From: Vibrio sp. 16
Lineage (GTDB): Bacteria > Pseudomonadota > Gammaproteobacteria > Enterobacterales > Vibrionaceae
Direction of reading: 5' to 3'
NCBI RefSeq assembly: GCF_963681195.1
Contig: NZ_OY808997.1
Location: 2,790,001 to 2,854,000 of the forward strand
DNA: 64,000 nucleotides
In this document: piece by piece, positions 31,241 to 39,303 of the stretch
Position numbering within the stretch: position 1 is the stretch's first letter
Layout of the letters: each line of letters begins with the position of its first letter
Made by a program: the position numbers and the translations under genes
The notes under the pieces: model-generated
The model's database searches: none
The model's input: only the letters and a program-made list of their open reading frames with translations
Told to the model about the DNA's origin: nothing

Positions 31241-32371
31241 CTATTGAAAACCACTTATTGGCGTATACAGGCCTCCTAACGTTTCATCTTCTTCATAACA
31301 AGTTAGAAATGCATCTACCACGTAGGGATCATACAGTTTGTTCCTGCCTTGTTTTAAGGTTTCTAAGGCTTTTAATGCCCCTACAGCCTTTCTATAGGGT
31401 CTATCACTTGCCATGGCGTCAAACGTGTCAGCGACTGCAATGATGCGAGCCTCAAGTACTATTTTGTTCCCTTTTATTCCATGTGGGTAACCTGAACCGT
31501 CAAGTCTTTCATGGTGCTGTTCGATCATTTCTTTGATTGGCCAAGGAAAGCAAACCTCGCTAAAAATTTTTGCCCCAACTTCAGAGTGACTTTGGAGCAA
31601 CTTGTATTCTGCTGGCATAAGTTTTCCCAACTTATTTAATATCTGAGAAGGAATCACAATTTTGCCGATATCGTGAACCAGTGCCCCTATGATTAAGCCT
31701 TCTTTTACGTTTTCTTTGAGGGATAGCTTTTCTGCTATCAGAGCGCATATATGAGAGACATTTCTTTGGTGGGAAGATGTGTACTCATCTCGAATCTCAA
31801 GGGCACGAGATATTGCCCCGAGCATATCGGTCATGATTTCGACAGGGCTATGAGATTCAAATGCTAGCTGATTCTTTGAATGAACAGAGTCTATGCTATT
31901 GGCCTTGGATTGAACCTCTGGCCATAAATCGTTGACCCTTTTAAAGAAATCATAGACGAACTCTTTAGCATATGGATCTTTGCTGTTACCTATCCCAATG
32001 ACGGCAACTACATGATTATCTAGTATCAATGGAACACTGAAGTGATGAGTTAATTTAATATGACCTTCAGGCAAAGAGTCAATTGTCGAGTAACTCGCGT
32101 CATAGTGGTTATGTATGACTGGCTTTTGGGCTCGTATACTGTCCGCCCATATTCCGGCAGACGATAGTGGATAGTGAGTTTCATGACTTGAGTGGCAGTG
32201 TTTCAAAACAGACGTTGACCAAACATTTAGAGCGATTTCATCACCATCATGGGAATAAAAATGGAAGTATCCAATATCACTTTGAGCTTCTTGTACTAAG
32301 TAATCAATGAGATCTCTGTAGAAATCATGACTCGTCAAATATTCCCTTTTTGTAAGTAAGTTGATATCCAT
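31241..32371 (-). CDS. GAF-like plus HD-GYP domain protein (probable c-di-GMP phosphodiesterase)
   Basis: A 376-aa protein with an N-terminal GAF-like sensor (about 15-155) and an HD-GYP domain (about 180-370). The metal and catalytic motifs appear complete: H201, HD at 233-234 in VHDIGK, H262, HHERLDGSGYP (286-296) and ARIIAVADTFDAM. HD-GYP enzymes hydrolyse cyclic di-GMP and thereby affect biofilm and motility. It is the leftmost gene of the prophage, on the same strand as the repressor and 65 bp downstream of it, so it could be expressed in the lysogen. PM2 has no such gene; this looks like cargo. The substrate is inferred from the family. Confidence 0.85.
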   Translation of the reverse strand: MDINLLTKREYLTSHDFYRDLIDYLVQEAQSDIGYFHFYSHDGDEIALNVWSTSVLKHCHSSHETHYPLSSAGIWADSIRAQKPVIHNHYDASYSTIDSLPEGHIKLTHHFSVPLILDNHVVAVIGIGNSKDPYAKEFVYDFFKRVNDLWPEVQSKANSIDSVHSKNQLAFESHSPVEIMTDMLGAISRALEIRDEYTSSHQRNVSHICALIAEKLSLKENVKEGLIIGALVHDIGKIVIPSQILNKLGKLMPAEYKLLQSHSEVGAKIFSEVCFPWPIKEMIEQHHERLDGSGYPHGIKGNKIVLEARIIAVADTFDAMASDRPYRKAVGALKALETLKQGRNKLYDPYVVDAFLTCYEEDETLGGLYTPISGFQ

Positions 32372-32436
32372 TAGCGTATGAGCTCACATAGTTTTTTCTT
32401 AAAGGTATGTTACTAATAGTTTAGTACTATTTTCAG

Positions 32437-33042
32437 CTACATCCTTTGCCCTGACCAAACCACCTCACCAATGATCTCAAAATCCGCGCTTTGAATATCA
32501 CTCTTAGAAAGTTCCCACGGCTCGTAAGCTGAGTTATCACTAACAACCTTGATTCCTTGTGGTAAGAACTGAATACGTTTCACCATCAAGCGGCCATCGA
32601 AGCGGAAAACATAGATACCGTCATTTGAGAATCCATCAACACGATTGACCATCACAATGCTCTGGTTCTTGAGGGTAGGGCTCATGCTGTCACCACGGAC
32701 AGGCATTAGGAAAATATTGTTTGGGTTGAAACCAAGCTCTTGTCTAATGAACTTCTCACTAAACACCATTGCGCTTGATTCTTCTTCTTTTTCAACCAGA
32801 GCTCCATGACCCGCACTTACCTCAACGTCATAGAACTTGAGTTCTAGGTAGCCACGGGGAGCAAGTGAGCCATTTTGTGACAGCTCTCTAGCTTTGATGA
32901 AAATATCCTCAGGGATGTGGTTTCGGTGTTTCCAGTTGGAAATTGTCTTTGGAGACTTACCAAGAGCCTTTGCTAAATCAACGTTCTTAGCGGTGTTGGT
33001 TAATCGCTTAAGCTCTTTTAGTTGCTCCTCAAAACTTCCCAT
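32437..33042 (-). CDS. Prophage repressor, CI/LexA-type with S24 autocleavage domain
   Basis: A 201-aa protein. Residues about 8-50 form a CI-type helix-turn-helix (VDLAKALGKSPKTISNWKHR). The C-terminal half is a LexA-like S24 peptidase with the expected cleavage site Ala77-Gly78 (EVSAGHGA), catalytic Ser119 (VRGDSMSPTL) and Lys155 (LMVKRI). Such repressors hold a prophage silent and cut themselves when RecA is activated, so SOS induction is likely. It faces the PrtN-like gene across a 133-bp switch region. Confidence 0.9.
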   Translation of the reverse strand: MGSFEEQLKELKRLTNTAKNVDLAKALGKSPKTISNWKHRNHIPEDIFIKARELSQNGSLAPRGYLELKFYDVEVSAGHGALVEKEEESSAMVFSEKFIRQELGFNPNNIFLMPVRGDSMSPTLKNQSIVMVNRVDGFSNDGIYVFRFDGRLMVKRIQFLPQGIKVVSDNSAYEPWELSKSDIQSADFEIIGEVVWSGQRM

Positions 33043-33175
33043 AAAAATATCTCCGTGTACTTTTGGGGTTGATTTAAGAAATTAGATCCTCAATAATTCC
33101 CTTTGTTGAGTTTGGGGATGTTAAGGGGAACTAGAATTTCCTTTAACTCCCTCTAGTGTACTACACGGAGGAAGT
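33043..33175. promoter_or_regulatory. Prophage switch region between repressor and activator genes
   Basis: 133 bp between the divergent repressor and PrtN-like genes. It contains related elements ATTCCCTTTGTTGA (33097-33110) and ATTTCCTTTAACTC (33136-33149), an opposite-facing TTAAGGGGAA (33121-33130), and outer inverted copies of CCGTGTA/TACACGG (33053-33059 and 33171 side). These are candidate repressor operators; TAGAAT at 33132-33137 may be a -10 for the rightward promoter. Assignments are by eye. Confidence 0.5.
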
Positions 33176-33430
33176 ATGAATACAAGTTTTGCCCTATTAG
33201 CTCGTTTTGAAAGTCCAACTGTTGAGCTAAAACAAATTAGCCAAGAATTTTTTGGCATTACTCCTAAGACAGCGGAGCAGCGAGCGAAAGCCTGTGATTT
33301 CCCTGTTCCTACCTTCAAGTTGCGTGATTCTGAGCGCAGTCCTTCTCTAATCAAAGTCGAAGATTTGGCCGCTTACATCGATAAGCGACACGAAGAAGCG
33401 AAGCAAGATTGGCTATCAGTTAACGGTTAG
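33176..33430 (+). CDS. PrtN-like transcriptional activator
   Basis: An 84-aa protein resembling the pyocin activator PrtN family, with the pattern FFGITPKTAEQRAKACDFPVPTFKLRDSERSP shared in part with PrtN and the LAAYIDKRHEEAK tail. In Pseudomonas PrtN turns on pyocin genes after DNA damage. Here it is the first rightward gene, opposite the repressor, so it probably activates the replication and virion genes on induction. It starts 4 bp after a GGAGGA site. Confidence 0.8.
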   Translation: MNTSFALLARFESPTVELKQISQEFFGITPKTAEQRAKACDFPVPTFKLRDSERSPSLIKVEDLAAYIDKRHEEAKQDWLSVNG

Positions 33431-33442
33431 GGAGAGCAAACA

Positions 33443-33619
33443 ATGAATACACCCATTCACGCAATCAACATTGATTTTACTCACTCAAGCGAAGCCAAAG
33501 CACTGCTTGAGGCTATTGGCTCACGAATCGCACCAGTACCCAATGCCGAAGCCTATTTGGATCAGGTTTGTTGCCAACTCCAAGAGGCCATTGAGCTACT
33601 AGAGAGCTTGGAGGTGTAA
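33443..33619 (+). CDS. Small hypothetical prophage protein
   Basis: 58 codons starting MNTPIHAINIDFTHSS, acidic, with a predicted helical C-terminal half (LQEAIELLESLEV). It lies 12 bp after the PrtN-like gene with GGGAG upstream and 2 bp before the next gene. No recognisable domain. Confidence 0.65.
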   Translation: MNTPIHAINIDFTHSSEAKALLEAIGSRIAPVPNAEAYLDQVCCQLQEAIELLESLEV

Positions 33620-33621
33620 CT

Positions 33622-33801
33622 GTGCAGGTATCTGACCCCATTCATTTGCCCTGTCCTGATATGGCGGGAATGGTGAACCCAGACCCTAAAAAGCGACAGC
33701 GCTCTATCAGCATTTTGCAAAAGCTCCGCGAGGAACACGGCTTAAATCAAAAGAGAACGAAAGGCTTGAACGTAAACCCGCTTACGTGGCGACGAACTTA
33801 A
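33622..33801 (+). CDS. Small basic hypothetical prophage protein (GTG start)
   Basis: 59 codons with a GTG start behind GGAGG. The N-terminal part has CPDM and the C-terminal part is basic (KKRQRSISILQKL ... TWRRT). It ends 3 bp before the replication gene, so translation is probably coupled. Function unknown; position suggests an early or replication accessory role. Confidence 0.6.
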   Translation: MQVSDPIHLPCPDMAGMVNPDPKKRQRSISILQKLREEHGLNQKRTKGLNVNPLTWRRT

Positions 33802-33804
33802 GTA

Positions 33805-35706
33805 ATGAAAAAAGAAGATCTACTGTATGTGGGCGGAGCTGTTCGCCCACTCGATAAAATTTTGAAAACCAATGCCTGCTATGAAGCGGGTTTTTTAGGT
33901 TCTGATTTTCAGCAATGGGCTGAGAGTGAGAACCAAAAACTCCGTATCTATGAACAACTGCATTTTCTGCGCACCAAACACATCCGCGAAGCGGCTCGCG
34001 ATAGCGAGGAAACAATAGGCTTGTCCAAGGGCGCAAAAGTCGGACACGACAAAAAACGCCAGAAAATCGCTCGAATTGATAAGCGTTTGCGAGTGCTCAA
34101 GCATCCTCGCGGCGTTAAAACGGAGCTTGATAGCAGGAAAGGGCATGACAGCTTTGAAAGCCTGTACGCGACTACAGGGCGAACGAGTGCGGCTGTCTTA
34201 CCGCTTGCGCATGAGAAAACAACGTTTACCCCAGAATCATCCCCTGTTTCCTTGCATCTACAAAAACGAGATTGGTCAGGTCAGCATCGAGCGCAGATAG
34301 TCACTCAACCGCCAGCAGGAAGCGCACCGGATGCCAATGTTGGGGAACGCTTCACAGAAAAGCTCACTAAACGAAGTGTGTCGAAAATCTTTGAGTCGGG
34401 CGCTTATGTTGCTCAGTGCCATGATGGTTTCACCACGTTCTTAACGCTTACCTTTTCGCGTGAGCAGCGCATGGCGTTATTCGGGGCAATGACTGAAGCC
34501 GAAGGGCGACCTTACACGCCGATTCGATTTGAGCGAGACAAAGGGACGTTGGTTCACGGCAAAGACGGGCAATACACCTTATTACCCGAGAAACCGTTCA
34601 AGGTGGTCAAAGTGCTTGAGACTACGATGGGGCGAGAGGTCTCTCGCTTCTTGGATGGCTGCAAGAAAATGTATCAGCGCGGTTGGGAAACTGAGACCGG
34701 AAGAAAAATTGAGCCTCACTACAAAGCGAAGCCAACCGAGTTCGGCCCAGACCGAGACAAAGCGGATTTTCATTACATTTGGGTGGCAGAGTGTCCACCA
34801 AGCAAGGATGAAAACGGCGAAATCATCGGTGAGCCAAACCCTCACATTCATTTGGTGATGCGTTGGTCGGTAGATAAATCGGTTTTTGCTGATTGGGCGA
34901 AACGACTTGAAGCACTTTGGGGGCAGGGGATGGCGCACCTTGAATGGATTAAACAACCCAAGGCGGCAAGCTCCTATCTAATTAAAGCGCTCGGTTATGC
35001 CGCGAAAGGTGAGAACGCAGACCAAGGCTTGATTCGTGGCAATCGCTATAACATTGCGCGTTGTTCTCGCGCTCCGGCATGGGAAACATTAGCCACGTTC
35101 GAAGCAGACAACATTACCGCCGTGATTAAAGAGCTTGGCTACAAGTTAGAACAATGGAAGAAACCGCTACAACGTTCACTTTCTCGCATCAACAAGATGA
35201 AGGCTCAAACCATTAAAGCGTCCGGCATTGCGAAGAAACAAGATCAACCTCAAGCGTATTTGGACAAACTGCAAAGTCGCATCATTCGTTTAGAGCGAGC
35301 GGCCAAGAAAGTCACTCAAGATATGAAGCAAAAAGAAATGCACGTTTCGAGCACGAATCGTTTTTCTATCACCTTTGATGGTGATAAATCGCGTGAACGA
35401 TTAGACAGCTTCTTGCATTGGGCGTGTGGGGCGCGTGGTTGGTCAATGGAGCTGCTCGGTGCAACGGGCCAATATAGTGAAGTGTTGGAGCGAGAGGTTT
35501 ATGGCACTCGGCATCATATCGACTTAAGTGATATTCGAGAGCAAGCAAGAGAGCAGTACCAAGCTCAATATGAACATTTTTTAGAGAGGCGAGCGTATTG
35601 GCAGAGTGTTTTAAAAGAGCCAGTACCTAATGAGCCGACCGAAGAAGAAATTAACTATTGGCAGAGCGTTAAATCTGACTACCTAGAAGGCAGGTTAGCC
35701 GCTTAG
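33805..35706 (+). CDS. HUH-endonuclease replication initiator (phage gpA / PM2 P12-like)
   Basis: A 633-aa protein, about the size I recall for the PM2 replication initiator P12. The central part carries the rolling-circle motifs: TFLTLTFSREQ (motif I, about 212), the metal-binding NPHIHLVM with H347 and H349 (motif II), and AASSYLIKALGYAAKG with Tyr391 (motif III). These nick the origin and bind its 5' end covalently. Unlike phiX174 gpA, the second tyrosine is seven residues on (Y398), not four. The N-terminal 200 residues and the C-terminal 200 show no domain I recognise. Confidence 0.87.
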   Translation: MKKEDLLYVGGAVRPLDKILKTNACYEAGFLGSDFQQWAESENQKLRIYEQLHFLRTKHIREAARDSEETIGLSKGAKVGHDKKRQKIARIDKRLRVLKHPRGVKTELDSRKGHDSFESLYATTGRTSAAVLPLAHEKTTFTPESSPVSLHLQKRDWSGQHRAQIVTQPPAGSAPDANVGERFTEKLTKRSVSKIFESGAYVAQCHDGFTTFLTLTFSREQRMALFGAMTEAEGRPYTPIRFERDKGTLVHGKDGQYTLLPEKPFKVVKVLETTMGREVSRFLDGCKKMYQRGWETETGRKIEPHYKAKPTEFGPDRDKADFHYIWVAECPPSKDENGEIIGEPNPHIHLVMRWSVDKSVFADWAKRLEALWGQGMAHLEWIKQPKAASSYLIKALGYAAKGENADQGLIRGNRYNIARCSRAPAWETLATFEADNITAVIKELGYKLEQWKKPLQRSLSRINKMKAQTIKASGIAKKQDQPQAYLDKLQSRIIRLERAAKKVTQDMKQKEMHVSSTNRFSITFDGDKSRERLDSFLHWACGARGWSMELLGATGQYSEVLEREVYGTRHHIDLSDIREQAREQYQAQYEHFLERRAYWQSVLKEPVPNEPTEEEINYWQSVKSDYLEGRLAA

Positions 35707-35780
35707 CCAACAATCAAACACGCCAACGATGGGAATCAGGGGCATCTTATTAACTAACGTCGTGAGACAGAGGAAAACCA

Positions 35781-36107
35781 ATGAAATCACTCTCTATTCA
35801 AGAATGTCAGCGTGACCTTGCCGCGTTAGATGCGGCAGACCAATTAACGGCCAACGTTGAGAACGAAGTGAAAAAGCTCAAAGAGATGGACATGAGCAAG
35901 CTAATGAGCAAAGCCACCAAGATGTTAATGACGGGCTCGTTTTCACTGGAAGCGTTAGGGCTTGCGCCCAACTTCTTCGAGCAAATTGAGCAGTTAACCA
36001 AGCTCAACAATGTGGCGCGTAAGAAGTACCGCGCTCATGTGACCGCTAACCTCAACCAGTTAGATGGCATTGAAGACGCGCAAGTGGTGGAGGATAGCCA
36101 TGAGTAA
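35781..36107 (+). CDS. Hypothetical prophage protein
   Basis: A 108-aa, mostly helical, charged protein without a membrane segment (MKSLSIQECQRDLAALDAAD; two amphipathic stretches). It starts 74 bp after the replication gene behind AGAGG and overlaps the next gene by 8 bp, so it opens the virion block. Not recognised; a structural or assembly role is a guess from position. Confidence 0.7.
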   Translation: MKSLSIQECQRDLAALDAADQLTANVENEVKKLKEMDMSKLMSKATKMLMTGSFSLEALGLAPNFFEQIEQLTKLNNVARKKYRAHVTANLNQLDGIEDAQVVEDSHE

Positions 36108-36612
36108 ACATCCGAATCCGGTTCGCGGGTATGTGCCTTGTCCGGTGTGCTCAAGTGAAGCAACCGTACATCAAGTAGGTGAAGGACGTTTGATTGCCGA
36201 AGGCGAGCCACCGAAGAACAGTCGCAACCTTGGTTTGAAGTATTACAAGTGTCCAAATTGCGGTAATAGCTCCATGAGCAAAAGCGTTGATAAGTACATC
36301 GAAGAACGCTTTTCAACGGAAAGGATCATGGTAGGCCAAAAGCTCGAAGCGTTGGATTCAACCGAAGCCAACGCACTAGAAACCGTTGAAAGTGTTGAGC
36401 CTGATGCTATCGCTGAGCCCAGTGATAGCAAGGTTGAAAGCACTGAGTTAACCGAAAGCGAAACCGAAGAGAAAGCGCCCGTCTCAAAGTCGTTCTTTTC
36501 GTTCAAGCGTGTATTGACCGCACTTGGTGTACTGATTGTCCTACTGTGGGCTTTTCGCTTGTTGATGCCAAAACCACAATCTGAGGAGGTCGCCAATGCA
36601 GCAACCGAATGA
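36100..36612 (+). CDS. Zinc-ribbon protein with C-terminal membrane anchor
   Basis: A 170-aa protein. CPVC (about 11-14) and CPNC (about 50-53) form a probable zinc ribbon in the N-terminal 60 residues. An acidic, Glu/Ser-rich linker follows (about 75-135), then one membrane segment near the end (RVLTALGVLIVLLWAFRLLM). I take the ATG at 36100, overlapping the upstream stop. The design suits a protein held on the phage inner membrane; function unknown. Confidence 0.75.
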   Translation: MSKHPNPVRGYVPCPVCSSEATVHQVGEGRLIAEGEPPKNSRNLGLKYYKCPNCGNSSMSKSVDKYIEERFSTERIMVGQKLEALDSTEANALETVESVEPDAIAEPSDSKVESTELTESETEEKAPVSKSFFSFKRVLTALGVLIVLLWAFRLLMPKPQSEEVANAATE

Positions 36613-37054
36613 AACCTTGGAGCCATTGACTGAGGGCGACGATTGGGGCGATTTTGGCGGGTTTATCAAGCAGCTTGAAACCGAAGAGTCACCCACTGAA
36701 CTAACCGAAGAAACCGCACCAGAAACCGAAGGGCTGAACGATGAAGCGCTGCAAGGTTTTATGGGGGTGATGTTCACCTTGTGCGAGCAAGCCACCTGCA
36801 TTATCTCAGGTGTGGAATTTAGCTTTGATGAAAAAGGCAAAACCGAAGTGATCAATGCGGCGGTGCCAGTGCTCAATAAACACGGCGGCAGCATTATGGC
36901 CGTGTTTGGGGATTACATCGAAGAGGCTACGCTGCTGATTGCGGTGCTTGGTCTGATTTACACCTCAAAGCGCACCATCAAAGAGTTAGCGATTCAAAAA
37001 GCGGAGGAGGAAAAGCGCAATGTCGAAAAAGCCAAAGCCGCTCAACCTGCCTAA
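36596..37054 (+). CDS. Hypothetical membrane-associated prophage protein
   Basis: A 152-aa protein with an acidic first third (Glu/Thr-rich, about 1-50), a middle region including GFMGVMFTLCEQATCIISG, one predicted membrane segment (about 108-125; ATLLIAVLGLIYTS) and a charged coiled tail. It overlaps the genes on both sides (17 and 35 bp). Not recognised; probably a virion membrane protein. Confidence 0.7.
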   Translation: MQQPNETLEPLTEGDDWGDFGGFIKQLETEESPTELTEETAPETEGLNDEALQGFMGVMFTLCEQATCIISGVEFSFDEKGKTEVINAAVPVLNKHGGSIMAVFGDYIEEATLLIAVLGLIYTSKRTIKELAIQKAEEEKRNVEKAKAAQPA

Positions 37055-37787
37055 TCCGGTGAACTCCAACCCGTCACACGATGCCGAGCATGTGATTTAT
37101 GTGGCGGGAACGGGCGGGGGCAAAACCTCGGCGGTGAAGCATTTGGGGCTTGTACCGAAAGCCTCGCAAGCGGTGTTCTTCGACCCATACCGAAATTATG
37201 CAGGGGCGAAGTTTCAAGGACAGATGTGTCATGGCACGGAATCTCGCGTCGCGTTCGTCAAATCGTTGGTGATGGCTCGCCGCTCCGGTCAGTCGTTTAA
37301 GCTCGCGTACATTCCCAAGGGCGGGGCGACCGCTGACGAATTGGAGTTCTTTAGCGCGGTGGTGTGGGCTATGGGTAACGGCCATGCGCCCAAGCTGCAT
37401 GCCGTTATCGAAGAGTTGGCGAGCTGCGTTGAGACCTCCGGCAAACTCAAGGGCAAAGCGGGGGAGCTGCTGCGCGGTGGTCGTCAGTATGGCTTAGTGA
37501 TTCACACGGTGTTTCAGCGTGGTCAGGAAGTGCCAAAAACCGTGACCGAACAATCCTCGACTTGGTGGATTGGCGCGGTTAACTCGATGTCCGATGCCAA
37601 ATGGTTGGCTGACAAGAAAGGCTTAGAGATTAGCGAGATTGCCTCGCTCGTCTCGGCCAAGGTCAACAAGCAGAAAATCAACAAGCCAATTGCGGAATAC
37701 ATGCTCGTTCGTGATGGGATTGGTAACGTTGAAAAGCGCGCGTTTAACTGCCAAACAGGGGCGAAAACCTCCCTAAATTATCGGTGA
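37020..37787 (+). CDS. Genome-packaging ATPase (PM2 P9 / FtsK-HerA type)
   Basis: A 255-aa P-loop ATPase with Walker A GTGGGKT (30-36) and a Walker B ending in two acidic residues (HAVIEEL; E131, E132). The compact FtsK/HerA layout is that of the packaging ATPases of PRD1- and PM2-type viruses, which pump DNA into a membrane-lined capsid. It lies just upstream of the capsid gene. A sequence search should confirm P9 relatedness. Confidence 0.85.
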   Translation: MSKKPKPLNLPNPVNSNPSHDAEHVIYVAGTGGGKTSAVKHLGLVPKASQAVFFDPYRNYAGAKFQGQMCHGTESRVAFVKSLVMARRSGQSFKLAYIPKGGATADELEFFSAVVWAMGNGHAPKLHAVIEELASCVETSGKLKGKAGELLRGGRQYGLVIHTVFQRGQEVPKTVTEQSSTWWIGAVNSMSDAKWLADKKGLEISEIASLVSAKVNKQKINKPIAEYMLVRDGIGNVEKRAFNCQTGAKTSLNYR

Positions 37788-37802
37788 TGCCCTTCACACT
37801 CC

Positions 37803-37834
37803 AACCTATAGGTTAACCACTTAACCTATAGGTT
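37803..37834. repeat. Twin 12-bp palindromes
   Basis: Two perfect copies of the palindrome AACCTATAGGTT (37803-37814 and 37823-37834) with centres 20 bp apart, about two helical turns. They lie in the gap between the packaging ATPase and the capsid cluster. Likely an operator pair for a dimeric DNA-binding protein, or part of a replication or packaging site. Confidence 0.75.
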
Positions 37835-37908
37835 GCCTTCCGTTGTCCAACTCGTTTTTTCCTCGCTTAATCAAGGCTCTTTTCAACCTGTGACGAATTG
37901 GAAACAAC

Positions 37909-38037
37909 ATGAAAGCACAACACAAAAACATGTTAATCACGGCCTTGCTGACCATCATCATCTTGGCGGCGATTAACAACATTGCGGCCATGAAAACTCT
38001 GAAAGAAACCATCAACGGCAAAACTGGCTGGTTCTAA
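37909..38037 (+). CDS. Small membrane protein (42 aa) upstream of the capsid gene
   Basis: 42 residues with one hydrophobic segment (MLITALLTIIILAAINNIAA) and a charged C-terminus ending GKTGWF. It stands 11 bp before the capsid gene. PM2 virions contain several membrane proteins of this size; homology cannot be judged at this length. Confidence 0.7.
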   Translation: MKAQHKNMLITALLTIIILAAINNIAAMKTLKETINGKTGWF

Positions 38038-38048
38038 GGAGAACGGTA

Positions 38049-38876
38049 ATGGAAGCACTTCAAACACTATTTAACCCGCGTCCAAAAGAGCTCGACCCTG
38101 TTGAGGGTGTGGCATGGGGCAACCAAGCTACGCTGCGTTTGGTGTCGGGGCCAACCTACCAAAACCTTGAGCTCGTGACGAACATCTTTAACCCGTCTGA
38201 TATTGAGCGTGTGCGCATCACTCACAACGGTAAAGAGATTGTCTCACTCTCTGGTCAAGACATGGTGGATTTACAAGAGCACCGCTCGAACTACACGCAG
38301 CAAGGCCGCTACGTGATCTCGTTTAGCGACATGACCATGCGTACCAAGATTGGCGTTCGCCAAGGTGAGCTTGTGACGTTGCCAGGCGAAATCTGGTTTG
38401 TGTACATCCAACTGAAAGCGAAAAGCGGTGTCGAGGCGCCGAGCATTCGCGCCCGCGCTCATATTACGGAAGCGCAAACGCAGCGCATCTTTATGCCGCG
38501 CATCTTCTCGCTAACGTGGTTCGCGTCTGCCTCTGGTCGTACGCCGTTTGATTGGGCTGAGCGCTCGCCGTATCTGAACATTAACCGTGTTCACTTCAAA
38601 GACGACACGATTGAGCGTGTTCGCGTCATTCGTGACGACCGCGAAGAAATGAACGTCAACAAAGCGGACAACGCTTTCGACTTGGCGGCGATGGGCCTTG
38701 AGCAAAACGATGGTTGGTTCTCGCTCGACTTCATTCGTACGGGTTTTGGTACGGAAGGCAAGCTGAAAACCCAAGCGGTGCGCTCACTGCAATTTGAGCT
38801 TGAGAAATCCTCGTCCGGCAGTGTGCCGCTTATCGTGGAAGCCATCGAGCAAGTGGCTGTGGTTAACGCGCAATAG
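38049..38876 (+). CDS. Major capsid protein, double jelly-roll, PM2 P2-like
   Basis: A 275-aa protein; PM2 P2 is about 269 aa. Compared with P2 as I recall it, shared spaced patterns include a G-x-TY near the start, P-S-x-I-x-x-V-R, a KADN motif followed about 20 residues later by a SLDF-type strand (P2 has TIDF), and a C-terminal I-V-E strand. Predicted structure is nearly all beta with two similar halves, as expected for two jelly rolls. Good ribosome-binding site (AAGGAG). Confidence 0.83.
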   Translation: MEALQTLFNPRPKELDPVEGVAWGNQATLRLVSGPTYQNLELVTNIFNPSDIERVRITHNGKEIVSLSGQDMVDLQEHRSNYTQQGRYVISFSDMTMRTKIGVRQGELVTLPGEIWFVYIQLKAKSGVEAPSIRARAHITEAQTQRIFMPRIFSLTWFASASGRTPFDWAERSPYLNINRVHFKDDTIERVRVIRDDREEMNVNKADNAFDLAAMGLEQNDGWFSLDFIRTGFGTEGKLKTQAVRSLQFELEKSSSGSVPLIVEAIEQVAVVNAQ

Positions 38877-38884
38877 GAGTGGCT

Positions 38885-39169
38885 ATGAGTTGGTTAGATG
38901 CAATCAGTGAGGCAGGCGGCGAGCTCGTCGATGCGGTCTCTGATGCGGGCAGCACTTGGATCAAAGGTGTGGCTCAAAACGACATCGACAACAAGCAGAC
39001 CGCAAGCAACCCAGACGAAGCGCGACCGCATCAAGTAGAGGGGCAGACCGCCGATGGTCGCCCTCTGGTGAGCCATCAAGGGGGCATGAATACGACTTAC
39101 ATCGTCATGGGTGTGGGCGCGCTTATTGTTCTCTTGCTTGTTGTGATGCTGATGAAAGGGGGTAAGTAA
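38885..39169 (+). CDS. Small virion-type membrane protein
   Basis: A 94-aa protein with an amphipathic N-terminus (MSWLDAISEAGGELVDAVSD), a polar middle and one C-terminal membrane segment (YIVMGVGALIVLLLVVMLM). ATG 38885 is preferred over GTG 38879 because AGGAG sits at proper distance. Stop and next start overlap (TAATG). Likely a virion membrane protein. Confidence 0.72.
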   Translation: MSWLDAISEAGGELVDAVSDAGSTWIKGVAQNDIDNKQTASNPDEARPHQVEGQTADGRPLVSHQGGMNTTYIVMGVGALIVLLLVVMLMKGGK

Positions 39170-39303
39170 TGCCTTTTCTACTCCCTGTCGTGTTTTTGGG
39201 TGGCGGCATTGTGGGCTTTCAGCTCTCTGAGGGCTCAAGCAAGCTTGTGATGATGTTGGTGCTCTTGGTTGTGGGCTACGCGCTCCTTAAGGGGGGCTTA
39301 TGA
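39169..39303 (+). CDS. Small hydrophobic protein (44 aa)
   Basis: 44 residues, two hydrophobic stretches joined by a short polar turn (FLLPVVFLGGGIVGF ... MMLVLLVVGYALL). It overlaps both neighbours by 1 and 4 bp. A candidate virion membrane protein in a translationally coupled run. Confidence 0.68.
   Translation: MPFLLPVVFLGGGIVGFQLSEGSSKLVMMLVLLVVGYALLKGGL

Noticed and set aside
34582..34956. Minus-strand frame opposite the replication gene
   Set aside because: It lies wholly inside the 633-aa HUH protein gene and shows no motif or start signal.
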